Assembly (NCBI GenBank): GCA_964439625.1
Contig: CAYTPI010000002.1
Span: forward strand, 186,001-250,000
Origin: CAYTPI01 sp964439625
GTDB lineage: Bacteria > Chloroflexota > Anaerolineae > Aggregatilineales > UBA3940
DNA length: 64,000 nt
Direction of reading: 5' to 3'
Made by a program: the position numbers and the translations under genes. This document shows positions 35,595 through 44,344 of this stretch, piece by piece (within the stretch, counting starts at the first letter, position 1; every line of letters starts with the position of its first letter). Below the pieces are notes generated by a model. The model was given only the letters and a program-made list of their open reading frames with translations. It had not been told where the DNA came from and did not search any database.

Positions 35595-36707
35595 GTGGCT
35601 GAGAGACTGAAAACAACGCGTTTGCACCGCTGGCACAAAGAAAATGGCGGACGTATGGTGCCGTTTGCTGGTTGGGAGATGCCCGTCCAGTACAAAACTG
35701 GCCCCATTGAAGAACATCACATCACGCGCCGGTCTGCGGGCCTCTTTGATATTGACCATATGGGGCAGTTTATGGTAACTGGCCCTGACTCCCTATCGTA
35801 CCTAAATAAATTAACCACCTACGACATCTCATTCGTTGAGATCGCCCACGCCCAATATTCATTAATGCTGTACGAAAATGGCGGCGTCGTTGATGATGTC
35901 TTCATCTACCGTCTGGCTGAAGATGCATGGTTTGTGGTTGTTAATGCAGCCAACCGGGATAAAGACTTCGCTTGGATGGAGCAGCACCGTACAGGCTTTG
36001 ATGCTAAATTCAACGATGTTTCTTCCGAGTTGTACATGGTTGCCCTGCAAGGCCCCAACGCGATTGCATTATTGGACAAAATCGCTGACGCAGATATCCC
36101 CGCAATGCCACGCTTCACGATGTTAAAAACCAATGTGTTGGGCGTCGAAACGATGGTCGGGCGTACAGGTTACACGGGCGAAGATGGTGTCGAGCTTTTT
36201 TACCCATCTGATCAAGCAGTGAGCATGTGGCAGGGTATTCTGGATGCAGGTACTAAATACGGCATTGAAATTGCACCCATCGGTCTCGGCGCACGAGACA
36301 GTCTACGTTTCGAACCTTGTTTTGCACTATACGGTCACGAAATCACAGCCGACATCACACCATTAGAAGCACGGCTGAAGTGGGCTTGCAAGCTCGAGCA
36401 TGACTTCATTGGGCGCGATGCCCTCCTTAAGCAGCAAGAAAAAAGGCTGACGAAGAAGCTCATTGGCTTCGAACTTACTGAACCGGGCGTCCCACGCGAG
36501 GGTTATCCGGTAGCCAACACTGATGGTGACATTATCGGTGAAGTTGTTACAGGTATGTACGCTCCCACCATTGATAAATACGCCGGGCATGCCTTCGTGC
36601 CGCCGGAATATACCAAAGTCGGCACAGAGATATCGATTATTGTTCGCAACAAGCCGAAGTCGGCACAGGTCGTTAAGCGACCATTTTACAAGCCAGCCTA
36701 CCGCTAA
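35595..36707 (+). CDS. gcvT: Glycine cleavage system T protein (aminomethyltransferase)
   Basis: Transfers the aminomethyl carbon from the H-protein lipoyl arm to tetrahydrofolate, releasing ammonia. Landmarks: PFAGWEMPVQYKTGPIEEH, DIDHMGQFMVTG, RTGYTGEDGVELF, GLGARDSLRFEPCFALYGHEI and the C-terminal barrel (PREGYPVANTDGDIIGEV). Length 370 is standard. GTG start with GAGGAG five bases upstream. First gene of gcvT-gcvH-gcvP under the glycine riboswitch. Confidence 0.97.
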   Translation: MAERLKTTRLHRWHKENGGRMVPFAGWEMPVQYKTGPIEEHHITRRSAGLFDIDHMGQFMVTGPDSLSYLNKLTTYDISFVEIAHAQYSLMLYENGGVVDDVFIYRLAEDAWFVVVNAANRDKDFAWMEQHRTGFDAKFNDVSSELYMVALQGPNAIALLDKIADADIPAMPRFTMLKTNVLGVETMVGRTGYTGEDGVELFYPSDQAVSMWQGILDAGTKYGIEIAPIGLGARDSLRFEPCFALYGHEITADITPLEARLKWACKLEHDFIGRDALLKQQEKRLTKKLIGFELTEPGVPREGYPVANTDGDIIGEVVTGMYAPTIDKYAGHAFVPPEYTKVGTEISIIVRNKPKSAQVVKRPFYKPAYR

Positions 36708-36719
36708 AGGGGTAACAGG

Positions 36720-37112
36720 ATGAAGTTAGACGCAGATGCACGTTATATGAAATCACATGAATGGGCCCGAGCCGAAGGGGATGTATTCATCGTTGGTATT
36801 ACAGATTACGCCCAAGACCAACTCAGCGATGTCGTATATGTCGAACTGCCGTCCGTTGGAGAGACATTCGAGCAGGGTGAAGTATTTGGCGTTGCCGAAT
36901 CGACCAAGGCCGCCAGTGATTTGTATATACCACTCTCAGGTAAAATTATCGCAGTTAACGAAGCACTGGAAGATGCCCCCGAACTGGTCAACGAAGATGC
37001 CTTTGGCGCCGGCTGGATGATCAAAATAAAGGCAAATGCGCCTGAAACAATTAACGACCTTCTGACAGGTGAAGCCTATCAGGCTGCTATCGAGTCAGGT
37101 GAAATTGAATAA
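36720..37112 (+). CDS. gcvH: Glycine cleavage system H protein
   Basis: Lipoyl carrier that shuttles intermediates between P, T and L proteins. The lipoylated Lys63 is in GVAESTKAASDLY, and SHEWARAEGD and ITDYAQDQLSDVVYVELP are typical. Length 130 is normal. Located 12 bases after gcvT. Confidence 0.97.
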   Translation: MKLDADARYMKSHEWARAEGDVFIVGITDYAQDQLSDVVYVELPSVGETFEQGEVFGVAESTKAASDLYIPLSGKIIAVNEALEDAPELVNEDAFGAGWMIKIKANAPETINDLLTGEAYQAAIESGEIE

Positions 37113-37141
37113 CGCCCACTCTAATTGAAACAGAGGTTTCT

Positions 37142-40042
37142 ATGGTAACGCAACCCCGTACTGAGCAAAACGAACACGTCGCTGATTTACTGCAACCGCT
37201 AGATACGTTTAGCCGTCGGCACACAGGTGAAGATCAGGGTGCTGTCCAACATATGCTTAACGTTTTAGGCGCTGACTCACTGGATGCCCTCATTGATGAA
37301 GCAGTTCCGTATACCATTCGGCTCGAACGCCCGCTTAACCTACCACCGGCTTTATCCGAGTCGCAGGTACTCAAACGTATGCGCCAAATTGCAGATCAGA
37401 ACAAAGTCTGCCGCTCGTTCATTGGCATGGGCTACTACGACACAATTGTGCCCGGCGTTATTCAACGCAACATCTTAGAAAACCCAGGTTGGTACACACA
37501 GTATACACCCTACCAACCTGAGATCGCCCAAGGGCGACTGGAAGCACTGCTCAATTTTCAGACGGTTGTCTCTGACCTCACTGGTTTAGACGTCGCCAAT
37601 GCCTCTTTGCTCGATGAGGCCACCGCCGCAGCCGAAGCCATGAGTCTTTGCCTTGCTTCTCAGCCGCGGAAATCAAACGCAAATGTCTTCTTTATCTCTG
37701 AAGAATGCCATCCGCAAACCATCGATGTGGTTCTAACACGGGCGGAACCACTCGGTATAAAAGTGGTCGTCGGCAATCATCGTACCTATGACTTTGCCGA
37801 AGGAACTTTTGGCGTCTTGCTCCAGTACCCCAGCACCCACGGTGATGTATTCGACTATGAGCCATTCACCGAACAAGCGCATAAAGCCGAGGCGCAAGTT
37901 GTTGTTGCCGCAGATTTGCTTGCACTGACGCTACTCCGCGCCCCTGGCGAGTTCGGTGCTGACATCGCTATTGGTAGCAGTCAGCGCTTCGGGGTGCCGT
38001 TTGGTTATGGAGGCCCACATGCCGCTTATATGGCAGTCACAGACAAGCTCAAGCGGCTGCTGCCCGGTCGCTTAGTCGGTGTCTCTGTTGACTCACAAGG
38101 AAAGCCAGCCTTGCGTCTTGCACTTCAAGCGCGTGAACAGCACATCCGCCGCGACCGTGCGACAAGCAATATTTGTACCGCACAGGTACTGTTGGCCATC
38201 ATGGCGTCGATGTATGCCGTCTACCACGGGCCGAGCGGTCTCAAGCAGATCGCCCGCCGCACCCACCTAATGACTAAACTGTTTGCCCGCCATCTGGCTA
38301 ACACCGGTTACACTCTCAATACTGAGCCAGTATTTGATACAGTAACTATCATTGATGGCCCAATGAATCAGGGAGATATTCACCGTAATGCGCTCGATTC
38401 AGATATCAACTTGCGCTATAACGATGACGGTTCCATTGGCGTTTCTTTCGATGAGTCAACAACTCTAGCGGAGCTGGTGACGTTACTTAGTGTGTTCGGT
38501 GTTGATGTGACCGAGCAAGCCTTGGTCGATAGTACAAATAGCCTCGACCTGACGATGCCAGAGTCATTGGTACGCACCAGTGACTATCTGACGCATCCGG
38601 TCTTCAACAGTCACCATACTGAACACGAGATGCTGCGCTACATCAAGCGCCTTGAAGCGCGCGATTTGTCGTTAACACACTCCATGATTGCGCTGGGTTC
38701 CTGCACGATGAAGCTCAATGCAACCACGGAGATGATCCCAGTCACTTGGCCCGAATTTGCCAACATCCACCCCTTTGCCCCGCTGGAGCAAACTGAGGGC
38801 TATCAGCAGATGTTCAATGAGTTAGAAGACTGGCTGGCGGAAATCACTGGGTTTGCGGGTATTTCACTTCAGCCCAATGCTGGTTCACAAGGAGAATACA
38901 CCGGCCTGCTGGTTATTCGCGCCTACCACCAAGCCAACGGTGACGATCATCGCAACATCTGCTTGATCCCATCGTCAGCGCACGGCACCAACCCAGCCAG
39001 CGCAGTCATGGCGGGCATGAAGGTTATCGTGGTCGAATGCGACGAAGATGGCAACATCGATCTTGACGACCTCACCGCTAAAACTGAGGAACACAGTGGT
39101 AATCTTGCCGCATTGATGGTCACGTACCCGTCAACCCATGGCGTTTTTGAAGAAAACATTGCTGACATTGCTGACCTGATCCACCAGCACGGCGGGCAGG
39201 TCTATATGGATGGTGCCAACATGAACGCTCAGGTTGGCCTTTGCCGTCCCGGTGACTTTGGCATGGATGTCTGCCATCTGAACTTGCACAAGACATTCTG
39301 CATTCCGCATGGGGGCGGTGGCCCCGGTATGGGGCCGATTGGCGTCGCCGAACATCTGACCCCCTTCCTCCCTGGGCATGTGCTCGTCGAGGGTGTTGGT
39401 GGTGAACAAGCAATTGGTGCCGTCTCGGCAGCACCATGGGGTAGCCCGTCGATCCTGCCGATCTCATATGCCTACATCAATATGATGGGTGCCGAGGGTC
39501 TCACAGAGGCAACTAAGATTGCCATCCTGCATGCCAACTACGTTGCTGCCCGCCTTGACCCACACTTCCCAGTGTTATATCGCGGTGCAGGTGGACGCAA
39601 TGCCCACGAGTGTATCATCGACTTGCGCGGCTTCCACGATGTGACTACGGTGGACGTTGCCAAGCGCCTGATGGACTTTGGCTTTCACGCCCCAACAATG
39701 GACTGGCCCGTGGCGGGCACTTTGATGATCGAGCCAACTGAAAGTGAGTCATTGGAGGAACTGGATCGCTTCTGCGACGCGCTGATAGCTATTCGCGAGG
39801 AGATCGAGGCGGTTGAGTCTGGCGCGGTCGCCTTGGAAGATAGCGTGATTCACCATGCGCCCCACACTGCTGAGGTCGTCACGGGTGATGCTTGGGATCG
39901 TGCCTATAGTCGCAAAGCTGCCGCTTACCCAGCGGGCTGGCTGCATGCGGGTAAATTCTGGCCTGCCGTCAGCCGTATTGACAACGTCTACGGCGACCGC
40001 AACCTCGTCTGCGCATGTGTCCCAATCGAAGATTATGTATAA
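37142..40042 (+). CDS. gcvP: Glycine dehydrogenase (decarboxylating), P protein
   Basis: PLP enzyme that decarboxylates glycine and loads the aminomethyl group on GcvH. This is the single-chain form (966 residues), equal to GcvPA plus GcvPB. The N-half has FIGMGYYDTIVPGVIQRN and the C-half has the PLP Lys717 in NLHKTFCIPHGGGGPGMGP. SIMLALGSCTMKLN-type sequence (MIALGSCTMKLNATTEM) and NAGSQGEYTGLLVI are present. The L protein (dihydrolipoamide dehydrogenase) is not in the window. The his promoter starts 18 bases after its stop, with no obvious terminator between. Confidence 0.97.
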   Translation: MVTQPRTEQNEHVADLLQPLDTFSRRHTGEDQGAVQHMLNVLGADSLDALIDEAVPYTIRLERPLNLPPALSESQVLKRMRQIADQNKVCRSFIGMGYYDTIVPGVIQRNILENPGWYTQYTPYQPEIAQGRLEALLNFQTVVSDLTGLDVANASLLDEATAAAEAMSLCLASQPRKSNANVFFISEECHPQTIDVVLTRAEPLGIKVVVGNHRTYDFAEGTFGVLLQYPSTHGDVFDYEPFTEQAHKAEAQVVVAADLLALTLLRAPGEFGADIAIGSSQRFGVPFGYGGPHAAYMAVTDKLKRLLPGRLVGVSVDSQGKPALRLALQAREQHIRRDRATSNICTAQVLLAIMASMYAVYHGPSGLKQIARRTHLMTKLFARHLANTGYTLNTEPVFDTVTIIDGPMNQGDIHRNALDSDINLRYNDDGSIGVSFDESTTLAELVTLLSVFGVDVTEQALVDSTNSLDLTMPESLVRTSDYLTHPVFNSHHTEHEMLRYIKRLEARDLSLTHSMIALGSCTMKLNATTEMIPVTWPEFANIHPFAPLEQTEGYQQMFNELEDWLAEITGFAGISLQPNAGSQGEYTGLLVIRAYHQANGDDHRNICLIPSSAHGTNPASAVMAGMKVIVVECDEDGNIDLDDLTAKTEEHSGNLAALMVTYPSTHGVFEENIADIADLIHQHGGQVYMDGANMNAQVGLCRPGDFGMDVCHLNLHKTFCIPHGGGGPGMGPIGVAEHLTPFLPGHVLVEGVGGEQAIGAVSAAPWGSPSILPISYAYINMMGAEGLTEATKIAILHANYVAARLDPHFPVLYRGAGGRNAHECIIDLRGFHDVTTVDVAKRLMDFGFHAPTMDWPVAGTLMIEPTESESLEELDRFCDALIAIREEIEAVESGAVALEDSVIHHAPHTAEVVTGDAWDRAYSRKAAAYPAGWLHAGKFWPAVSRIDNVYGDRNLVCACVPIEDYV

Positions 40043-40059
40043 CTGAAGCAAGCATAGTA

Positions 40060-40087
40060 TTGACATTCACTGCTGACTGGCTATACT
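40060..40087 (+). promoter_or_regulatory. Promoter of the his operon
   Basis: TTGACA (40060-40065), 16-base spacer, TATACT (40082-40087). The predicted transcription start near 40094 is only about three bases before the leader-peptide ATG at 40097. Confidence 0.8.
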
Positions 40088-40096
40088 ACGAGCGTT

Positions 40097-40165
40097 ATGA
40101 ATAATACAGATATCGCACATCACCATCATCATACATATGTGACCAATGTCGTAATCCGGTGGTGA
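40097..40165 (+). CDS. His operon leader peptide (22 codons, five consecutive His)
   Basis: A short frame, ATG to TGA, of 22 codons. Codons 8 to 12 are CAT CAC CAT CAT CAT, five histidines in a row. It lies directly behind a consensus promoter and before alternative hairpins and a terminator, upstream of hisG. This is the arrangement of ribosome-mediated attenuation: when charged His-tRNA is low the ribosome stalls on the His run and the terminator does not form. There is no room for a ribosome-binding site between the predicted transcription start and the ATG, so it is probably translated as a leaderless message. The peptide itself needs no function. Confidence 0.88.
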   Translation: MNNTDIAHHHHHTYVTNVVIRW

Positions 40166-40168
40166 TTG

Positions 40169-40235
40169 CTATGCCAGCATATGCATAGAGCTTTTTAGAG
40201 AACTCAGCAAAGTCCCCGGTCTATGGGGGCTTTTT
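40169..40235 (+). terminator. His attenuator: competing hairpins and terminator
   Basis: Terminator: AAAGTCCCC (40209-40217) pairs with GGGGGCTTT (40225-40233), one G-T pair, seven-base loop, then Ts to 40235. An upstream hairpin pairs CTATGC (40169-40174) with GCATAG (40183-40188). A third pairing, CATAGA (40184-40189) with TCTATG (40220-40225), is exclusive with both and can act as antiterminator. The set matches a classical 1:2, 2:3, 3:4 attenuator. Confidence 0.8.
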
Positions 40236-40282
40236 GTATACATCGGTAGTGACGAACCACCACAACCTGAGAGGGACGCAAC

Positions 40283-41308
40283 GTGATCGACCAATCGAAA
40301 GTACGCCTTTCCTTACCAAGTAAAGGCCGTATGGAAGAAGAAACCACTGACTTTTTCAATGAGTGCGGGCTGCGTATTCGCAAGACCAACCCACGCCAAT
40401 ATAGTGCCACTATCCCGTCTATGCCGGAACTAGTCGTCTTGTTTGAACGCGCACGCGACGTCGCCCGCAGCGTCGGCACTGGTGATGTTCACCTCGGTAT
40501 TACTGGGATGGATACAGTTGTGGATGCTCTCGGCTATGAGCACCCCGACGTGCTGATCCTGCATGAGGCCTTGGCGTATGGCCAATGCGCCTTAGTGATG
40601 GCAGCCCCGGAAAGCTGGGAAGACATCGACACATTAGATGCCGTTTCGGAGAAGGCCCGTCAAGAAGGCGGTCTACGGATTGCCACCAAGCACACTAAGG
40701 CGGTAGAAGAATTCCTTAAAAACAACGGTCTAGCAGAGCTCTTCACGATAGTCAGCGCCGATGGTGCCTTGGAAGTCGCCCCAACCATTGGTTACGCCGA
40801 CATGATTATCGACATTACCTCGACTGGCACAACCCTGCGTGAGAACCACCTCAAGGTGATCGACGGGGGCGTACTGATCGAATCACAAGCGGTATTCATT
40901 GGCAACCGTAAAGCCCTAGAAGAACGCCAAGACTTACTCGAAGTAACGCATGAGCTGCTTGAATTCTTCGAGGCAAATTTGCGGGCACGTGGGCAGTATC
41001 TCGTGTTTGCTAACATGCGCGGCGAGTCACCTTTAGCTGTCGCAGAGCGCTTGAAAACACAATCAATCCTTGGCGGGCTGCAAGGCCCGACGATTGCGCC
41101 TGTTTTCCATGCAGAAGAGCCGGGTAAATGGTGGTCTGTCAGCATTGTGCTCTCCTCAGAGAATCTTTACCGCGGCGTCAACCAACTGCGGGCCATTGGT
41201 GGCAGCGGCGTTGTTGTGACTCCAGCAACCTACATCTTTGACGAAATGCCAGTACGCTACCAACGTCTGTTAGCAAAGTTGAACAACCAAGAAGAAGCCG
41301 CCGTATGA
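40283..41308 (+). CDS. hisG: ATP phosphoribosyltransferase, long form
   Basis: First step of histidine synthesis: joins ATP and PRPP. The catalytic part has RLSLPSKGRMEEET, GDVHLGITGMD and the PRPP loop DITSTGTTLREN. The C-terminal domain from about residue 230 (the ACT-like HisG_C, ANMRGESPLAVAERL to WWSVSIVLSSENLYRGVNQLRAIGG) makes it the long, HisZ-independent, histidine-feedback form. At 341 residues it is longer than E. coli HisG (299). GTG start with GAGGG eight bases upstream. Controlled by the leader-peptide attenuator. Overlaps hisD by four bases. Confidence 0.96.
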   Translation: MIDQSKVRLSLPSKGRMEEETTDFFNECGLRIRKTNPRQYSATIPSMPELVVLFERARDVARSVGTGDVHLGITGMDTVVDALGYEHPDVLILHEALAYGQCALVMAAPESWEDIDTLDAVSEKARQEGGLRIATKHTKAVEEFLKNNGLAELFTIVSADGALEVAPTIGYADMIIDITSTGTTLRENHLKVIDGGVLIESQAVFIGNRKALEERQDLLEVTHELLEFFEANLRARGQYLVFANMRGESPLAVAERLKTQSILGGLQGPTIAPVFHAEEPGKWWSVSIVLSSENLYRGVNQLRAIGGSGVVVTPATYIFDEMPVRYQRLLAKLNNQEEAAV

Positions 41309-42630
41309 CCGACCTATTCAGGATATACCAACGCGCTGAGGCTGAGGCAGGTATTCTCAAGCGTGCTGCCATCGACGAATATGAGATCACCGAGGGTCTC
41401 AAACAAGGCATCCAAGCGATGTTTGGCGAAGTGCTCACACCGGAACAAGTCGTGCGACAGATCATCAAGAATGTTCGCGAAAGAGGCGACGCAGCCCTCC
41501 GTGAATACACAGAAAAGATCGACAAAATCCAACTTGATGAGCTTCAAGTCAGTTACGAAGCCATTCGATTCTCGCTCGATGAGCTCGACGCCGATGTTTT
41601 TTCGGCTCTTAAACTAGCAGCTCGTCGCATCGAAGCTTTTCACCGCAAGCAACCGCTCTCTAGTTGGATAGATGCCAGCAGCCAAGGCACATTGGGGCAG
41701 TTAGTCCGTCCGATTAAACGCGTGGGCATTTATGTACCAGGGGGAACAGCACCGCTACCGTCATCCTTATTGATGGCGGCAGTTCCAGCCAAAGTCGCCG
41801 GGGTCGATGAGATTATCGTTTGCACACCGCCTACTAAAAACGGCGTGCCGCGGGTAGTGTTAGCCGCTGCTCAGATTGCCGGGATCGAACAAGTCTATCA
41901 GTTGGGAGGGGCCCAAGCAATCGCCGCCATGGCCTACGGCACAGAGACTGTTCCCCAAGTGGATAAGATCGTTGGGCCGGGAAATTTGTTCGTCACCTTG
42001 GCGAAGAAAGAAGTCTTCGGCGTTGTTGGCATTGACGGCCTGTATGGCCCAACCGAAACAATGGTCATCGCCGATCAGCACGCAGACCCAGCCCTCGTCG
42101 CCGCAGATATACTGGCCCAAGCTGAACATGATGTACTGGCCTCCGCCATCCTGGTGACACCCGCTCGCAGTTTAGCCGAAGCGGTCAGCGCCCAGATCGG
42201 CAAGCAGCTGGAAAGCCTTTCTCGCGATGCGATCATTACCGAGTCGCTGAAGAACAAGAGCGGTGCTGTGATTGTTAGCTCAATCGAAGAAGCCTTCGAA
42301 GTTGCTAACAACTACGCCGTCGAGCATCTCCAACTGTCAGTGAAAAACCCGTTCGATTGGCTCGGACACATCGGTCATGCTGGGGCGGTCTTTCTCGGTG
42401 AGCACTCCTTCGAAGTCCTTGGGGATTATGTCGCAGGGCCATCGCACAGCTTGCCAACTAGCGGCACCGCTCGTTTTGCCTCTGGCATTAACCTGCTTGA
42501 TTTCGTCAAGTTGACCGCTGTCATTGGCCTCAATGTGGACGCCGCCCGCGAACTCAGTGAGCCCGCTGAGATTATCGCTCAATCCGAGTCATTGACGGCC
42601 CATGCAGCTGCTGCGAAAGCGAGACAATAA
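41305..42630 (+). CDS. hisD: Histidinol dehydrogenase
   Basis: Zinc enzyme that oxidises L-histidinol to histidine in two NAD-dependent steps. Landmarks: IKRVGIYVPGGTAPLPSSLLM, YQLGGAQAIAAMAYGTETVP, VDKIVGPGN, DLLAQAEHD-type (ADILAQAEHDVLA) and GPSHSLPTSGTARFASG. Length 441 is normal. ATG overlaps the stop of hisG (ATGA) and its stop overlaps the ATG of hisC. Confidence 0.97.
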   Translation: MTDLFRIYQRAEAEAGILKRAAIDEYEITEGLKQGIQAMFGEVLTPEQVVRQIIKNVRERGDAALREYTEKIDKIQLDELQVSYEAIRFSLDELDADVFSALKLAARRIEAFHRKQPLSSWIDASSQGTLGQLVRPIKRVGIYVPGGTAPLPSSLLMAAVPAKVAGVDEIIVCTPPTKNGVPRVVLAAAQIAGIEQVYQLGGAQAIAAMAYGTETVPQVDKIVGPGNLFVTLAKKEVFGVVGIDGLYGPTETMVIADQHADPALVAADILAQAEHDVLASAILVTPARSLAEAVSAQIGKQLESLSRDAIITESLKNKSGAVIVSSIEEAFEVANNYAVEHLQLSVKNPFDWLGHIGHAGAVFLGEHSFEVLGDYVAGPSHSLPTSGTARFASGINLLDFVKLTAVIGLNVDAARELSEPAEIIAQSESLTAHAAAAKARQ

Positions 42631-43757
42631 TGCAAAAAACCATCGATGTAAAAAGCCTGGTTCGTCCCGATATCGCCGAGATGGAAGCCTATACTCCCAT
42701 CGTGCCGTTTGAAGTGCTCAGTCAAGCGTTGGGCCGTCCGATTGCAGAGATCGTTAAGTTAGATGCCAATGAGAATCCGTATGGCCCAGCGCCCAAAGCC
42801 CTCGAAGCTCTAGCCGCCCTCAACGTTGAAGTGCCGATCTACCCCGACCCAGAAGCCCGTACCCTACGCACGATGCTCAGTGATGCACTAGGTATCGGTA
42901 GCGAACATATCTTTGTCGGGGCTGGTGCTGATGAGTTGATCGACCTGACCATGCGTCTGTTCATTGAACCGGGAGATAAAATTATCAACTGTCCACCGAC
43001 CTTCGGCATGTACAAATTCGATGCCGCTCTGGTCGCGGCTAAGGTTGTCAATGTGCCGCGCAACGCCGATTTTTCACTCAATATTGATGCCATCAAACAA
43101 GCAATTGTAGAGCATAAACCCAAGCTCTTATTTGTCACCTCACCGAATAACCCGGATGGGGGCCTGCTACCAGCTAATCAACTGGAGCACCTACTCCAAC
43201 TACCCGTTATGGTGATACTCGACCAAGCCTATGTAGAGTTTAGTGCTCCGCCCGCAGAAGCAAACGCCGTCCTTCAGCGCATCCCTATGACGTCCAACCT
43301 CGCCGTCCTACGGACATTCAGCAAGTGGGCGGGCTTAGCTGGGCTGCGGGTTGGGTACGGTATATACCCGCTTTGGGCGATGCAGCACCTCTGGAAGATC
43401 AAGCAGCCGTACAATCTCAACGTCGCTGCGGATGCTGCTGCCCGTGGCTCACTCGAAGATATTGACTGGCTTTACAACAACTTAGCCCTTATTCGCGCCG
43501 AGCGTGATCGTCTATTTGAACAGCTTCGGGCATTGTCGTTCATCGAGCCATACCCGACCAAGTCGAACTTTATTCTTTGTAACGTGACAGGGACAACAGC
43601 TACCGCCGTGCGTGATAGGCTTCGTGATGAGGGCATTCTTATTCGCTATTACAATAAGCCGGGCCTTGAAGACCACATCCGCGTGACGATTGGCAAACCA
43701 GAACACTCCGCAAAATTGATGACCATTCTCAAGCGAATCGAGGCAGACTTAGCATGA
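42630..43757 (+). CDS. hisC: Histidinol-phosphate aminotransferase
   Basis: PLP enzyme that converts imidazole acetol phosphate to histidinol phosphate. KLDANENPYGPAPKAL at the N-terminus, GAGADELIDLTMRLF, TSPNNPDGGLL and LDQAYVEF are typical, and the PLP Lys232 is in RTFSKWAGLAGLRVGYG. RVTIGKPEH near the end binds the phosphate. Length 375 is normal. Coupled on both sides. Confidence 0.97.
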   Translation: MQKTIDVKSLVRPDIAEMEAYTPIVPFEVLSQALGRPIAEIVKLDANENPYGPAPKALEALAALNVEVPIYPDPEARTLRTMLSDALGIGSEHIFVGAGADELIDLTMRLFIEPGDKIINCPPTFGMYKFDAALVAAKVVNVPRNADFSLNIDAIKQAIVEHKPKLLFVTSPNNPDGGLLPANQLEHLLQLPVMVILDQAYVEFSAPPAEANAVLQRIPMTSNLAVLRTFSKWAGLAGLRVGYGIYPLWAMQHLWKIKQPYNLNVAADAAARGSLEDIDWLYNNLALIRAERDRLFEQLRALSFIEPYPTKSNFILCNVTGTTATAVRDRLRDEGILIRYYNKPGLEDHIRVTIGKPEHSAKLMTILKRIEADLA

Positions 43758-44344
43758 GGCAAGCAACCATCCGCCGCACGACCAAAGAAACTGATATCAC
43801 CTTAACACTTGATCTTGACGGCACAGGGCGTATCAATATTGATACGGGCGTTGGCTTCTTTGACCACATGCTGCATCACATCGCCGTCCATGGTCTATTT
43901 GATCTTGATGTGCAGGCAACTGGTGATCTCCATATCGACGCCCACCATACCATCGAAGACATTGCCATTGCCTTTGGGCAGGCACTCACAGAAGCACTTG
44001 GCGCATACAAGGGCATCAACCGGATGGGCCAGGCCTACGTCCCCATGGATGAATCCCTCGCACGCGTTGTCATTGATCTGAGCGGGCGGCCCTATCCCGT
44101 CATTGACGTTGATTTTGAGGCTCCGATGCTCGGCACCATGCCGTCAGCAATGATCGAGCACGTCTTTGAGTCTATTGCCCTAAACGGTCGCTTGAACCTA
44201 CACGCACAAGTGCTGTACGGTCGCGATGATCATCACAAAGCTGAGGCCCTTTTCAAGGCGTTTGGACGTGCCCTTGATGTTGCCACACAGCGTGACGCCC
44301 GCCGAGGCGATGTACCCAGCACCAAGGGCACACTGACCGCGTGA
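43754..44344 (+). CDS. hisB: Imidazoleglycerol-phosphate dehydratase
   Basis: Manganese enzyme dehydrating IGP to imidazole acetol phosphate. Metal-binding motifs: GVGFFDHMLHHIAVHG, DAHHTIEDIAIAFGQAL and DDHHKAEALFKAFGRAL. At 196 residues it is the monofunctional form, without the N-terminal histidinol-phosphatase domain of E. coli HisB. Overlaps hisC by four bases and the next gene by four. Confidence 0.97.
   Translation: MRQATIRRTTKETDITLTLDLDGTGRINIDTGVGFFDHMLHHIAVHGLFDLDVQATGDLHIDAHHTIEDIAIAFGQALTEALGAYKGINRMGQAYVPMDESLARVVIDLSGRPYPVIDVDFEAPMLGTMPSAMIEHVFESIALNGRLNLHAQVLYGRDDHHKAEALFKAFGRALDVATQRDARRGDVPSTKGTLTA

Noticed and set aside
39120..39467. 115-codon open frame antisense to gcvP
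   Set aside because: Arg/His/Gly-rich translation opposite the PLP-site region of gcvP; a codon-bias shadow.
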